64,000 nt of DNA from Dipteronia dyeriana (Eukaryota > Streptophyta > Magnoliopsida > Sapindales > Sapindaceae). A program made the position numbers and the translations under genes. Every line of letters starts with the position of its first letter. The first letter of the stretch is position 1. The notes under the pieces are model-generated. The model was not told where the DNA came from and did no database searches. It saw nothing but the letters and a program-made list of their open reading frames with translations. Location of the stretch: assembly GCA_032871835.1 (NCBI GenBank), contig CM065302.1:7671882-7735881 (forward strand). The letters are read 5' to 3'. Positions 12,043 to 24,545 of this stretch are shown here, in pieces.

Positions 12043-12586
12043 TGTTAGGATTTCGATTAACACAATAAAATAAAAACAACATGCTTAGGTACAAAATTAA
12101 TCCGAATGTTTAACCTAAACATGTTTCTATACATACTTAATCAAACCCTAAACAATATGACATAACACATATCAATTCAAGAGAAAATAAGTAAATCTAG
12201 AAAGCGGAAGCGTACCTGAATCCATCGTGGAGATTTGTGAACGGGTTGTGATCTTCCAAATTATCACGACTTTTATGAACCCTACTGTGTTCTATTTTGC
12301 TCTGTTGATGGGATACAGAGAAAACAAAAGTATCGTATAATTTGGAGACCATAACCCTAAATATATATAATAATCAAATTATTATATATTGGCTATTTCT
12401 AATTCGGCCTCTCAAAAAATTAGAAATAGCACTCTGATATCTACACATTAATTCCATGACAATTATACCCTTAAGCCTTAATACTTTATATCTTAATTAG
12501 ATCACTTTAATTTAGGTTTAACCAAAAGATAGCACAACACATTTAATGTTCACATGTGCGGCCCCATATGATGGAATTTTCCAACA
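12043..12586 (-). repeat. 5' LTR of copia copy 1
   Basis: 544 bp with intact termini TGTTAGG and CCAACA, followed by the target duplication GCTCC. Confidence 0.9.
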
Positions 12587-12645
12587 GCTCCATATACACA
12601 AATATCTATACATGGATCATCTGAGTTATATATAGCTTCAGAGAC
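12587..12645 (-). pseudogene. DEFL relic, 5' half (unit A)
   Basis: Directly outside the copia 5' LTR the minus strand reads into a DEFL module (YNSDDPCIDICVYGA) that continues in frame across the target site into 6443-6366. The first module cysteine is Tyr (TAT for TGT) and inter-cysteine spacings are shortened (x3 and x6). A TAA lies just upstream in the same frame, so only one module remains. The same residues are present at 25371-25429 in unit B, so these losses predate the segmental duplication. Confidence 0.65.
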
Positions 12646-13290
12646 TTATTAGGTATATTTATAATTTCTGAGATTTATTAGATAAAAATGAAATTTTCTA
12701 GGAATAAATTTTGTTCATCTTCACATTGACAAGAAAATCCGCCGAAACCTTACCACATCTATGAACAAACTGGACCAGGACCTTCGACTTAAGTCTGACC
12801 AAATCATACTTTCTAGATGATTTTATTTATAAAGCAAGCTATGACTTACGACCAAAAGAAAATGTCTACTTAACTTGCATTGCATTCCATTCCATTGTAC
12901 CCCACTTTACTAGGGATCGACCTATTTCTCTACATGTTTTAGGTCTCAATTTCTTATTATTTATGCTTTGTTTCTGAGTGAAATTAAGTATTTTATGGGT
13001 TTGTTAAGCACGTGCAGGTCACATTCCATTCAAGTGGTGTTGAATCTTATTTTGAAAGAAAAAAAGCAAAAAGACAATTTTCGGCCAGTGCAGAACAACC
13101 AGATTGCAGGGACCATATTTGACCTGCTTTAATACCTATGAAAATCAATTTATTAGATGGCGGATATGTGAGGTTGACTAGACTGGGATCTTCCTCACTA
13201 TTTCAACTGTTATGATGGGAAGCACTACTGTAGGGTAAAGCAAGAGACGTATATTCGATCTGTTGCATTTGGTGGATCCCATCAAACATC
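12646..13290. other. Gene-free end of unit A
   Basis: No supported gene. The part before about 13115 matches 25430-25901 of unit B, and 13116-13290 matches 28078-28253. A stretch of about 80 bp at 12811-12893 recurs far away at 47896-47988. Confidence 0.6.
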
Positions 13291-14872
13291 AAAGTAATGA
13301 TACAAAATAATAATAATAATTTATTGAATTTAATTTTAAGAATAAAAATAAAAATTGAATCTGTTTTGTCTCTCAGAAGTCATCTATAATCAAATTTATT
13401 TAAATTTATTTACGATTTCTATTTCAATATACATAATCAAAGAATTTGTAAGAAAATGATTTTTCATCTTGTTGCATAGATGCTACATCTCTTTCAATAG
13501 TTCCTAATTTATAAATATATAAATCATATAAAATATTTAAAACAAGATGGATATTGTATAATAAAATAGTAAAGAAAGTCTTAATCTATTCTAATGAGTA
13601 CCTAATAAAAATAAAAATAAAAATACATACATATATAGACGGTTTCAATACTATATGATTCATGTAAAGTTACGGGAGAGGATGTTATTTTCTTTTAGTT
13701 TTAATTTCTCTTAAATTTTCAATTGATTTAAATCCAATGACTGAAAATTAAGCCGATAATATAGCAGCTGAACCCATATATATATTAGATTGGGAAATAA
13801 TTTATGGAATCATAAGAAATGAAAATACTAAAAGAAATTGATTTTACCTTGGACAAAAAACAAGTGGGAGAAATTTATATTATTATTAAAATGGGGGACT
13901 AGGTTGCAATTACAAACATAAGAAAATTTTCTAAAACTTTCATTGGCTCGAGGCCATAACAACTATGGGCCCCTCTTGTTTTCACGTCCGTTTATATGTT
14001 AACGTTCTCCTGCATACATCTTTTCAGATCAGGAACGGTGGAGGTAGTCATCTTTTCAAGCATCGGAGTTGGGAGAATGCAACCTCCTCCTGCGTTTTGA
14101 TTTGGATTTTTTTTTTCATTTTACTTTTTTCATTTTTTTCTAAATTCAGTTTAGTTAGTTAAGAATTCAAAAAAGTAAAATAGTTTTTAAAAAATATAAG
14201 ATTGTTTGTTTAAAAATTAAAATGTTAGTATGTTAAATTAAGGGTAGTGTTGAGTTTTGAAAATATAAAAATTTAGGATGTAAATACAATTTTAGAGAGT
14301 AACAAATATTTTCACTCTTAAGTAGATTAGAGTTGCAGTCGAAGGATGATGAGAACGGTGTTTTTGCTATCATCTGCATGTTTCCGAGCAAAGCTTTCAT
14401 TGGCTTTTAAAAAAAAACCCCTACATGTCCTAATTGCACACGCATGTGACTTTAACTCATAATTGTAAAGATATTCTTTGCTGTCAGTTTATTTCTGTCA
14501 ATTCTATCCGTTGACTACATTGACCACAATAATAGTGTGGAATGATAATCTAGTACAATTTTAACTTTCACACACCGCACTCTCTTCCTTATTTTCACTT
14601 GCTAGCTAAAATCTTAAGAAAAAAAAAATTATCTGTATACATGACCATTGTTAGAGAGATAAAATAATGACGAAAATTAATGTTTATTGAACTAATCATC
14701 ATACATGAATTGAAAGCTTACTCGTATGTATGATTCAGACAAGATGTATAGTTGAAAGAAAGATGAATTTATTTTTTAGAAACTCTTGTTACATTTTGTT
14801 TACCGAAAAAAGTAACATACTTATTCAGCAAAATAAAGATTTTCTTTGACCATCAATATAAAGTCTAGACAT

Positions 14873-15311
14873 CTAGACATGGTGTGTTAATACTGGTGGG
14901 AGACAAAGGCATACTCCGGAAGCACACAAAGGTGCAGCCCCAGTTTTACAAGCAAGTACTCCAGAGCAATCTTTATTTGAGTGACAATTGTTATTAAGCA
15001 ATTGTGGAGATACTTGTCTGAGACATTGGCATTTGCTAGACTCACACATAGCTAAGGTTCCACCTGGACATTGAAATAAACGGATGCAATCAGCATCTGA
15101 GTCACACATCTGTGAATTAATCATCTTTCTGGCCACCACCATTGAGGGGGCCAAACCTGCATATAAAACATGATTATATATTAATTCACCGATTAAGCAA
15201 TAAGCACATTTTAGATTATAAAAAAAATAAGCAGAAATAAGGAAAGTGACACTAACAAGAAGAAATAAAGAAAAAAAGTACGAAAGCCGAAATTAGTGAA
15301 GTCTTTGTCAT
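14873..15311 (-). CDS. Secreted two-module cysteine-rich (defensin-like) protein, copy B
   Basis: Same structure as copy A: exon 1 is 15311-15257, the intron is 15256-15157 (100 bp, one A fewer in its A run), exon 2 is 15156-14873, and the product is 112 residues. It differs from copy A by Asn3 to Lys in the signal peptide and Val31 to Ile before the first module; all twelve cysteines are kept. I count three base differences from copy A over 339 coding bases, against about nine in 120 bases just upstream of the TATA box. The shorter intron leaves the splice sites unchanged. Expression and function are unknown. Confidence 0.85.
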
Positions 15312-15428
15312 ATTGGAAGGTTTGTTTGATGCTATAGAAAAAATAATCAACAACACTTTAATTTGGTTTTGGAAGTTTAGAATTTCTTTGTGGCTTTGTA
15401 TTGTGTTGTAATGTTTTATCCAAGCTGG

Positions 15429-15436
15429 TATTTATA
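15429..15436 (-). promoter_or_regulatory. TATA box of DEFL copy B
   Basis: TATAAATA on the minus strand, about 118 bp upstream of the ATG at 15311, in the same context as copies A and C. Confidence 0.65.
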
Positions 15437-15444
15437 GTGGAACA

Positions 15445-16868
15445 AATAAGATTTTTTTAGGTAAGCAAATCTAGTATTACACTTTAAATGGAAGTAATTT
15501 GCTGGCACCAAATTTAATTCCACGCTCTAAATGTAACAAAAATCTAAATCAGATGGCATTCTTAATTTAAAATTAAAAAATTGGATTTTTTTTAGGGTAA
15601 TTTTAATTTGTCTAAATTTAGTGTCTAAATATCCTAAATTATTGACATAAGTATAATCTATTTATTTAGATCATATAAATCAAATACATTCTAAATGAAT
15701 GAATTATAGTGATATCACATCATTTGGATATCAGATTTGGATATCAAATGTGGATAAAATAACATTATTGTTTTTTTAACTATTATGATTTGAGGTCTTG
15801 ATGAAGGGGAAGAAATCTAAAATAGATATCAGTTTTCTTTTAACTAATTAAAATTTCAATGGTTTTTTTTTCCCATAATTGAATAATCCTTTTAGTGGTT
15901 CTATTGATGAGTTTTTATCCGGTAAACATATAATTGTCAACATATTTATAACACATACATCTACCTCATCGATTTTTACCATGTAAGTATTATTTGACCC
16001 AATTTCATTATTTCATTATATGCCTACTAGAGAAAAACTCTTCGATTAACACCTAAAAAAGTTCTTGCTACAACCATATTTTTACAAAAGAATTTTATTG
16101 CTAAAATACCCTTATATAAAATTACTTAAAATTACTTGGTTGTTAATTGAAATTTAACAAAAAATTGAATAGTGATTGAAACCTAAATCTGAATGATATG
16201 ATTGTTTTTTATTTTAATCATCTTTGAATAGAATGTAAACTTGTTTGTATTTTTAAATATAAAATGGTTTAAAAATAATTAATTTGTCATTTATACCATT
16301 GTCATTATTAATTGTTACGTATTTTCATTTTATATTATACAAACAACTAAATAAAAATAATTTAATAAATCTTAAACCATTTGAAAGTAATAATTGCAAC
16401 ATATTATTCATGATTAAAACTTGATAAATGATTTTAAAAATAGGATAGATAATAATTTAGAAATGGTTTTGATTTAAAACAAAAATTAAGGTTAGACGAA
16501 TAAATGATACCGTTGAAAGTTATAATTTGATTAATGTTCTTTTTTAGATGTTTATCATAAGTAATAAGTAATAAGTTAAAAGAAATAATTTTATACAATA
16601 TAAAATTACAATAAAATTGGAAAGATGTTATATATATTAAATGCAATCAAGTGATTTAGATCTCATTTTTTATTTTAAATTATTTGTTGGTATTTTTAAG
16701 TTATTCGACCATATAAAAAAAATAAACAAAACAACTTAATAATTTTAATTCAGACCTATTAAATTTTAATTGTAAAAAACAAACCAATCTTGACTTTCTA
16801 CAACCATATAAGTTTGAACACCCAATCTATCATAAACTCTAATAATAAATATAAAATCAAAACCCTCA
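15445..16868. other. Gene-free AT-rich spacer (unit B)
   Basis: Counterpart of 2881-4300 in unit A. No supported gene on either strand; open frames are short and fall in A/T-rich runs. Confidence 0.6.
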
Positions 16869-16985
16869 ATGGATGCAAAATGTTCCAATGATTCTGATTG
16901 CATTCGCTATATGTGTCCAATAGGAATAAAAGCTAAATGTGTTATTTGGATATGCCAATGTCGTCCCAGATCATCAAATCTCTAG
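16869..16985 (+). pseudogene. One-module DEFL relic on the opposite strand (unit B)
   Basis: Same frame as 4301-4429, identical through residue 36, with all six cysteines present. It then ends at TAG after Asn-Leu (38 codons), where unit A reads on for four more residues. No signal-peptide exon is visible. A long (AT)n tract begins 23 bp downstream. Intact in both units but lacking a signal peptide, it is either a relic or the second exon of an unseen gene. Confidence 0.7.
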
Positions 16986-17005
16986 AATTTATATTGATGA
17001 TCAAG

Positions 17006-17007
<2 letters not shown>

Positions 17008-17061
<54 letters not shown>
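17008..17061. repeat. (AT)n microsatellite in unit B
   Basis: About 27 AT units. Unit A has only a T-rich run (4442-4461) at the same point. Confidence 0.95.
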
Positions 17062-17064
<3 letters not shown>

Positions 17065-17505
17065 GAGTGGTCAAGGAAATCATTGCTAAATAATATGTTT
17101 CATTTTTCGGTTAATAAAATGTAACAAGATTTCTTGATAAATAAATTCAGATTTCAATTATATAACGTGTTTAATCTTATGTATAGTCTTTTTGATTCAT
17201 GTTTAATTAAATCAAATAACATCAATTTTCGTCATGATTAAATCTCAAATAAATGAATAACAATGCATTTTGAAACCTCAATGGCAAAAAATGATAATAT
17301 CCCTTACAAAGTGGAAACTTATACGTGGTCTGAATATATACTCCTCCAATATTGAAAAAAAACTTTTTACATTCTTATAAAATATGTATTATAAGACTCA
17401 AACTCTTCACCAATAATGTGGAAATGGAGTTATATATTATCTATGCTAAGAGATGAAGTGTCTTTGGGTCAAACTGTTTTATAGGACAAGACCGATAACT
17501 ATTTA

Positions 17506-18146
17506 GGCCATGTTTGGCACATATGATTGGTTTGGGACTGGACTATTTTAATTCTTATCCCATATTTGGTGATGTTTTGGTACATGAGATTATTAGTCCC
17601 AAAAGAAAAATAGTCCCATATTTAAAGGATTAAATAAACCCATCTCCAACCCTATCTTTACTTATCCTATGACTATTTTACATGTGGTCCCCACCTATTT
17701 ATTTAATTTCTCAATTACTTTTATCTTTATTTATTCCATGTTTTATCTTATTTTCTAATTTTCTATAGTTATTTAGTCATTTTAGGTAAAACTTTTTTAC
17801 CTTCTAACCTATTGTTGGTAACTTCAAAATTATAGTTGAAAAATATATATATATATATTAAAACTTTAATAATATATAAATTAAAACATTTATCCTTCAA
17901 ATACATATTTTAATATTTTTTATCAAATTAAAAATATTATTATATTTAGTCCAATCATATGTTTCATCAAACAAAACGTAGTATTAATTTAGTGCAGTCC
18001 CATGTTTTTCCAAAAACAGTATAGTATTAATTTATTCCAATTCAGTCCAGTTTAGTCCAGTCCAATCCCATCTAATCTCGGTCTCATCTCAATCCAATTT
18101 AATCCCATAAAATAGTCCAATCCAATCCCGCATACCAAACTGGGCC
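17506..18146. mobile_element. MITE-like TIR element (unit B)
   Basis: Copy of 4904-5556 with the same termini (GGCCATGTTTGGCACATATG at left; inward GGCCCAGTTTGGTATGCGG at right) and the same flanks. It was therefore in place before the tandem duplication. Confidence 0.6.
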
Positions 18147-18953
18147 TAAAAGTAGCTTTTATATCCATTAAATTTTAAACCTATGATTCAACTAAACGAA
18201 ACTTGCAGTGATAATCAAGCTCAACCCATCCACTCAATAGGTTTAAACACGGGCTTAACTCTATATCTGAGGGTTGGGGCCAGGGCATCTGGCCTATTTT
18301 TTATTTATTTTTAAAACCTCTACGACTGATTATGATAAAAGGAAAAAAAAACATTAAACTTCACAAATATATGTTACATAAAAATAAAATTAAATCAAAT
18401 CCAACGATCTAGAATAAAAGAATTGATCTTCTGCTACATAAATATTATGTACTTTCACTATCTATTTGAGAAATTATCTGCTAAAGTGATCATCTTAGAA
18501 TTTTAAAATCAGAAAATGTGGTATGCATGTGAATTTCTGAGTAAGCTTAAACAAATGGATATAATACATGAAATTTAACATGTGGCAAGATCAAACTAGG
18601 TGGAAGATGCAGTCATGGTGCATTCGGCGTTGTTATTCCAAGAAATGCATGATAGCTAAATTCTTCCTCATTTTCTCTTGCTACCTAAATTCTTTTCTTT
18701 TTTTTTTTAAAATTATCTTTATACATACCCATTGTTAGAGAAATAAAATCACGACGAAAATCGATGTTATTTGATCTAATCAAATCATACATGAATTGAA
18801 AGTTTATATATATATATATATGATTCAAGCAAGTTATATGATTGAAACATAAAATTATTTTTTAGAAACTCTTTTTACATTTCATTATCAGAAAAAAAAT
18901 GTAACATATTTATTCAGCAAATTAAGGATTTCCTTTGAACATCAATGTAAAGT

Positions 18954-19031
18954 CTAAACATCTAGATATGGTGTGGTGGTACTGGCCGGTGGGGGACATT
19001 GGCATTCTCCAGAAACACATAAAGGAGCTCC
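18954..19031 (-). pseudogene. DEFL relic, 3' half (unit B), cut by the copia insertion
   Basis: The minus strand reads APLCVSGECQCPPP and ends at TAG (18956-18954). Unlike unit A, the fifth cysteine codon is intact TGC. The frame is interrupted after GCTCC by copia copy 2 and resumes at 25371. The sequence continues for three residues (LDV) beyond the homologous stop of the intact gene. Confidence 0.75.
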
Positions 19032-20079
19032 TGTTAGGATTTCGATTAACACAATAAAATAAAAACAACATGTTTAGGCACACAATTAATCCGAATGTTT
19101 AACCTAAACATGTTTCTATATATACTTAATCAAACCCTAAACAATATAATATAGCACATATCAATTCAAGAGAAAATAAGTAAATCTAGAAAGCGGAAGT
19201 GTACCTGAATCCATTGCTGGAGATTCGTGAACGGGTTATGATCTTCCAAATTATCACAACCTTTATGAACCCTACTGTGTTCTATTTTGCTATGTTGATG
19301 GGATACAGAGAAAACAAAAGTATCGTATAATTTGGGGACCATAACCCTAAATATATATAATAATCAAATTATTATATATTGGCTATTTCTAATTCGGCCC
19401 CTCAACAAATTAGAAATAGCACTCTGGTATCTGCACATTAATTACAATGCAAATATACCCTTAAGCCTTAATACTTTATATCTTAATTAGATAACTTTAA
19501 TTTAGGTTTAACCAAAAGATAGCACAACACATTTAATGTTCACATATGTGGCCCCATATGATGGAATTTTCCAACAATTTTCCAACAATCTTTCACTGGG
19601 CCACATATGTAACTTTACAAATATGTATGACTTTATGAGCTCTAAAATTTTACTATCACAATTTTAGGGTATATTCGAACAATCTCGTCCATCGATTATG
19701 CCGACATAGGATCAAAGCGGTTTTCGTCACATTTAGCATGACTAAACCCATCAATGGTCAAGTATACCAACATAACCAAATGACATAGATCAACCATGGA
19801 TGCGTAGCATGGAAATTACATGCAATGTGATCTGTACATGTCTATTCCAACTGGTCCTACTTTATTCCTTAGTGAGATCAAAACTTAACACAATGTAACA
19901 TAGTGTAATTAACCAAATACTTTATTTCTGATCAGATAATTATCCAAATACATAAATGCATAAATATATCTAAAATAAAAATATAGAGCAATACAATACA
20001 AAATTATATAAACTCCCATTATAATGTGATATCCTCATACAAAATAACACCCATATGAGCAGTGTGCTCATGAAAGACC

Positions 20080-22140
20080 TTAGGTGGTAATCCTTTTTGT
20101 AAGCGGATCCACTATCATGGTGTTTGTCCCAATATGCTCTATAGATATATGTTCACTCTGCACTCTTTCCTTCACAACTAGGAACTTAATGTCAATATGC
20201 ATTGACTTAGATGAGCTCATATTGTTTTTAGAATATAGCACTGCTGACTTATTGTCAAAATATAGTTTGAGTGGTCTTTCAACACCCTTCAGAATGCGCA
20301 GCCCAGTGATAAAATTCCGTAGCCATATTCCATGGTTGGATGCCTCATAACATGCTACAAACTCTGCTGCCATGGTGAAAGAAGCTATGAGTGTCTGTTT
20401 GACACTCTTCCAAGAAATAGCTCCACTAGCCAACAGGTATATGTAGCCTGATGTGGATCTTCTACTGTCTTGGCATCCAGCACAATCATAGTCGGAATAC
20501 TCTATGGTCTCAAACTGATCCGATCTTCAATATGTGAGCATGTAATATTTTGTTCTCTTCAAATACCTTATAACCTGATTGGCTGCTTTCCAATGATACA
20601 TCCTAGAGTTACTTAAATATCTGCTTAACATACCAACAATGTATGTAATATCCAGACGCTTACATACCTAAGCATACATTAGACTCTCTACAGCTGATGC
20701 ATAGGGAATCTTCTGCATTTCCTTAGCTTCAAGGTTACTTTTAGGGCACTGATTGAGACTGAACTTGTCTCCCTTAGAGATAAGGGTGTCACCTGGTTTG
20801 CTTTCCTGCGTGCCAAACCTTTTGAGCACTGTATCGATATAGCTCCTTTGTGATAATCCAAGAATACCCCAAGAGCAATCTCGTTGTATCTGGATCCCTA
20901 ATACAAAGGAGACGTCACCAAGATCTTTCATCTCAAAATTATTTGATAGAAATCTATTGGTTTCATGCAACATGCATATATCATTTGTGGCAAGCAGTAT
21001 GTCATCGACATATAAAAACAGGAATATGTGCTTACTCCTACTGAATTTTTGATACACACAATTATCAACAATGTATATCTCAAAATCAAACGAGATAATC
21101 ACTTGATGAAACTTATGGTACCACTGACGGGAAGCTTGCTTGAGTCCATAAATGGATTTTGTCAATTTGCAAACCATATTCTTTGGGTCCTCCCGACTCA
21201 AAGTTTTCTGGTTACACCATATAAATTGTTTCGTCAATGTCACCATTGAGAAACGCCGTCTTGACATCCATCTGATGATGCTCAAGATCAAAATGTGCAA
21301 CAAGTGCCATGATTGTCCTAAAAGAGTCTTTCGTTGAAAACCGGAGAAAAAGTCTCTTTATAGTAAAACCCTTTCTTTTGGGTAAAGCTTTGAGTCACAA
21401 GATGAGCTTTATACCTCTCCATATTACCTTTCGAATCCCTTTGGTTTTAAATATCCATTAACAACCAATGGGCTTCGCACTTTCTGGTAATGGGACAAGT
21501 ACGCAAACCTTATTGTCTTGCATAGACTTATACTCCTCATTCATGGCATCAATCCACTTTTGAGAGTTGAAACCCTGCATGGCTTGATGGAAATTGATTG
21601 GATCATTTTCCATCATTCCAATGTTTTCCTCATGTTCCTGGATAAATACGTAAAAATCATCCGGAATAGCATTTATCCTTTATCTAGTGGATCACATTAA
21701 TGGCACTGGTTCTTGAGGTTGTTGAGTTTGTTCATCAGGAGCAATTACCTCATCTTGAATGGGGGGGGGGGTTGTTCAACATTGTCTGGTTTAGGATCCA
21801 AATTCGCTTCTTAATCAATGACATGCATAGAAACCTGCACATTGTCAAAAACGATAGTAGAAATCAAAACCGATCCTTTCTCAAAGACAATGTCTTTAAC
21901 CTTATTTCTCCCCCAAACTCAACATCCTAAAAAAATGTTGCAGTTCCTGTTTCAAAAATTGACCGAAGTGTGGGATCATAAAACATATAGCCCTTTGATC
22001 GCTCAGAGTAGCCAATGAAGTAGTTGCTCACAGTTTTAGAGTCCTATTTCTTTTCATGTGGCCTGTAAGGCCTTGCCTCAGCTGGACATCCCAAAATGTG
22101 AAAATGCTTTAGATTAAGCTTTTATGCTTGTCCAAAGCTC
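20080..22140 (-). pseudogene. Copia pol remnant: integrase end, RT and RNase H (copy 2)
   Basis: Better preserved than copy 1. About 22140-21900 is the integrase tail. A 211-codon open frame (21303-20668) covers the core of reverse transcriptase with FLYVDDILLA and continues to the motif FGTQESKPGDT. RNase H at 20433-20080 includes SFTMAAEFVACYEA and YFDNKSAV. Stops separate the three blocks. Protease and integrase core are missing at the same junction as in copy 1. Confidence 0.85.
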
Positions 22141-22172
22141 ATAAGGTGTTTAGCAGATTCATTATTCTTCCT

Positions 22173-22781
22173 CTATTTGCCCTTATCCTTATAGGTGCTA
22201 GCCAAATGAGCACTTTCGGTCCTGTCTCGCTCCAGTCTCTCTTCCTCTTGCACACAGTAAGAAATGAGCTCATTAAGAATCCATTTATCCTTTTGACAGT
22301 TGTTACTGACCTTAAACTGGTTGTATTGTGTAGGAAGTGATATTAATACCAAATGCATAAGCAAGTCGTCAGACATCTCGAGCTTCAGTGTCTTAAGCTT
22401 AGAAGCAATATGAGACATTTCCATAATGTACTCCCTAATGTTCCCTTTGCCTTTGTACTTCATAGAAATCAAGTTTTGCAAATGCGTGCTTGTTTCTACC
22501 TTATCGTTTTTCATAAAACGCTTTTTAATTTCGGCTAGGAACCCTTTGGCTTTGGTTATCTTTTCAGATATTGTGCCCCTAAATGCCTCTGGAATGCCGC
22601 ACTTCATGATCATAAGACTCATGCAATTTGAGTGATCCCACTTCTCAAAGTTCTTCCTATCATCAGGAGAACTTGCATCCGTAAGAGAAGCAGGTTGCTT
22701 AACCCGAAGTGCAAGGTCTAGATCCCTGCAGCCGAGAACAATGAATATGTTCTCCTTCCAAATCCTTAAAGTTGATCCCAT
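22173..22781 (-). pseudogene. Copia gag, 202 codons open (copy 2)
   Basis: Open from ATG at 22781 (MGSTLRIWKENIFIVLG) through the gag core (IPEAFRGTISEK, LQNLISMKYKGKGNIREYI, LPTQYNQFKVSNN) to a stop after STYKDKGK. It keeps the Leu codon that is TAG in copy 1. It lacks the CCHC knuckle expected after this point, so it is a truncated, probably non-functional capsid protein. Confidence 0.85.
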
Positions 22782-22892
22782 TAAGCATGGGTATAGAGTT
22801 GGTATTAGCAGATATAGTAAAACATTAGCTTGAAAGAGATCAAAACAAACATGCTCACATTAATAACCAAATATAATGATCAACAAATTCAA

Positions 22893-23878
22893 ATAATGGT
22901 AAGTCCCTTCTCAAGATACCTAGCACAACATTAATATCAAGTCTTTGGACAGTAATATTAATTGTAAGTGGTACTCTTGTTGTAGTGATCAAATATTGAG
23001 AATAATTAATGTCAAATAATAATTCTATCTTTGGATCGACTTATTATTCACATGTAAAACCTTATAATCATCACATATTTATCACCACAGGTGTGTGTGC
23101 AATTCGGCCAAGTTTTAACCTTTCTTTGGGCCGACTAATACTCGCATGAATTTTCATGCACACAAACATCCAACATCCCTCATGAATAATCTACACAAGA
23201 GATGTCACTTTGGCAACATCTTGCTTCAATTAGCCCATTTAGAATGATAGACTACTTTATTTAACCATAAAAGATATACCAAATAATGGTTGGTCCCATA
23301 TTAAGATACCCAGTACAACATTAATATCAAGTCTTTAGACAATAATATTATTTGTAAGTGGTATTTTTGTTGCAGTGATCAAACATTGACAATAATTTAT
23401 GTTAAATAATAAATATATCTTTGGATCGACTTGTTATTCATATGTAAAATCTTATAATCGTCACATGTTTTACCACCACAGATGTGTGTGCAATTCGGCC
23501 ATGTGTTAACCTTCCTTTGGGCCGGTAAATACCCGCATGAATTTATATACACACTCGTGGTACTCTTTTAGTAGTGATCAAACATTGACAATAATTTATG
23601 ATAAATAATAAATCTATCTTTGAATCGACTTATTATTCACATGTAAAACCTTATAATCGTTACATGTTTATCACCACACATGTGTGTGCAATTCAGTCAA
23701 GTATTAACCTTCTTTTGGGTCGGTAAATACCCGCATGAATTTACACACACACACAAACATCCAACATCCCTCATGAACAATCTACACAAGAGAGGTCACT
23801 TTGGTGACATCTTGTTTCAATTAGCAAATTTAGAATGATGGACTACTTTATTTAACCATAAAAGGTATACCACCAAAT
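22893..23878. repeat. Leader tandem repeat, about 2.8 units (copia copy 2)
   Basis: Units at 22893-23281, 23282-23552 (3' part missing) and 23553-23878 (5' part missing), homologous to 10296-11085. The extra partial unit accounts for most of the length difference between the two copia copies. Confidence 0.8.
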
Positions 23879-24209
23879 CTTTGAATTTGAGTTGATCCTT
23901 AAAATAAATTGAAAACAAATAAAAAATTATTTTATGTTATCAAAATTACAAAAGGCCCCTTAAGTTTTTATAATTAAAATTTAGCCCAAAACGTTTGAAA
24001 CTTACAAATTGACCCCGTAATTTTTCAATAATTATAAATCTGACCCAAAACCTTTTCATAATTTCAAAAAGGCCCTATAACTTTTAGAAATTATAAATTG
24101 ACCCTAAAATTTTATCAAAATCACATAATGACCCAAATAAATTGCAAAACAGTCCCTTAAGAATTTCAAATTTTCAAAAGAAAGGTTTGAGCAAAAATTG
24201 ACTGAAAAC

Positions 24210-24545
24210 CCTAAGCTCTTCTTGCCGATGCCGCCTTAGCCACCAGAATGCCACCAAAAAGCGACTAACGGCGGCCAAGCAGCAGCGCACCAATTGATCG
24301 GCGATCGAACGAAGCACCGATCTACGAAATGAACGGCGACCGATCTTGGTTCGATCTGAACCAGATCGTGGCGGTCGCCATCGTCTTCGTAAAACGAGCT
24401 GGTTCTCACAGGAAACCACGCGTTGACCGAGAAGAGGAGATGTTGGACCTGGTGTTGCCAGTGATAGATCTTGACCCGAGAAGGAAATCGGTAGGTATGG
24501 ATGGCTAGGCGTAGGTCGGTTTGGGTGTGAAAACCCATCAGACGA
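24210..24545. other. GC-richer island in the copia leader (copy 2)
   Basis: Counterpart of 11440-11770. Indels shift the reading frames relative to copy 1, which argues against a conserved protein. Confidence 0.5.

Larger units (their letters stand above)
6444..12586 (-). mobile_element. Degenerate Ty1-copia LTR retrotransposon, copy 1
   Basis: LTRs lie at 6444-6989 and 12043-12586 (about 545 bp each; terminal TGTTAGG and CCAACA, the left copy mutated to GGTTAGG and CCAATA). The 5-bp duplication GCTCC lies at 6439-6443 and 12587-12591. The element is in minus orientation. The primer site is next to the right LTR (12029-12040, TGGTATCAAAGC on the minus strand, complementary to initiator tRNA-Met). 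A copia-type polypurine tract (AGTGTGAGAT) abuts the left LTR. Order from the 5' end: long leader with about 390-bp repeats, gag, end of integrase, reverse transcriptase, RNase H. Stops and frameshifts are throughout, so it is not autonomous. Confidence 0.9.
360..13290. repeat. Segmental duplication unit A
   Basis: This 12.9-kb segment begins at the phrase AAAGTAATGATAC and ends at GGATCCCATCAAACATC. The same start phrase recurs at 13291 and 28254, each time directly after the same end phrase, which defines a head-to-tail tandem array. Unit A contains an intact DEFL gene, two DEFL relics, a MITE-like element and a Ty1-copia element. It differs from B and C in having about 470 bp of its own at about 1065-1535, and in lacking the 2.2-kb insertion of B. 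Confidence 0.85.
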
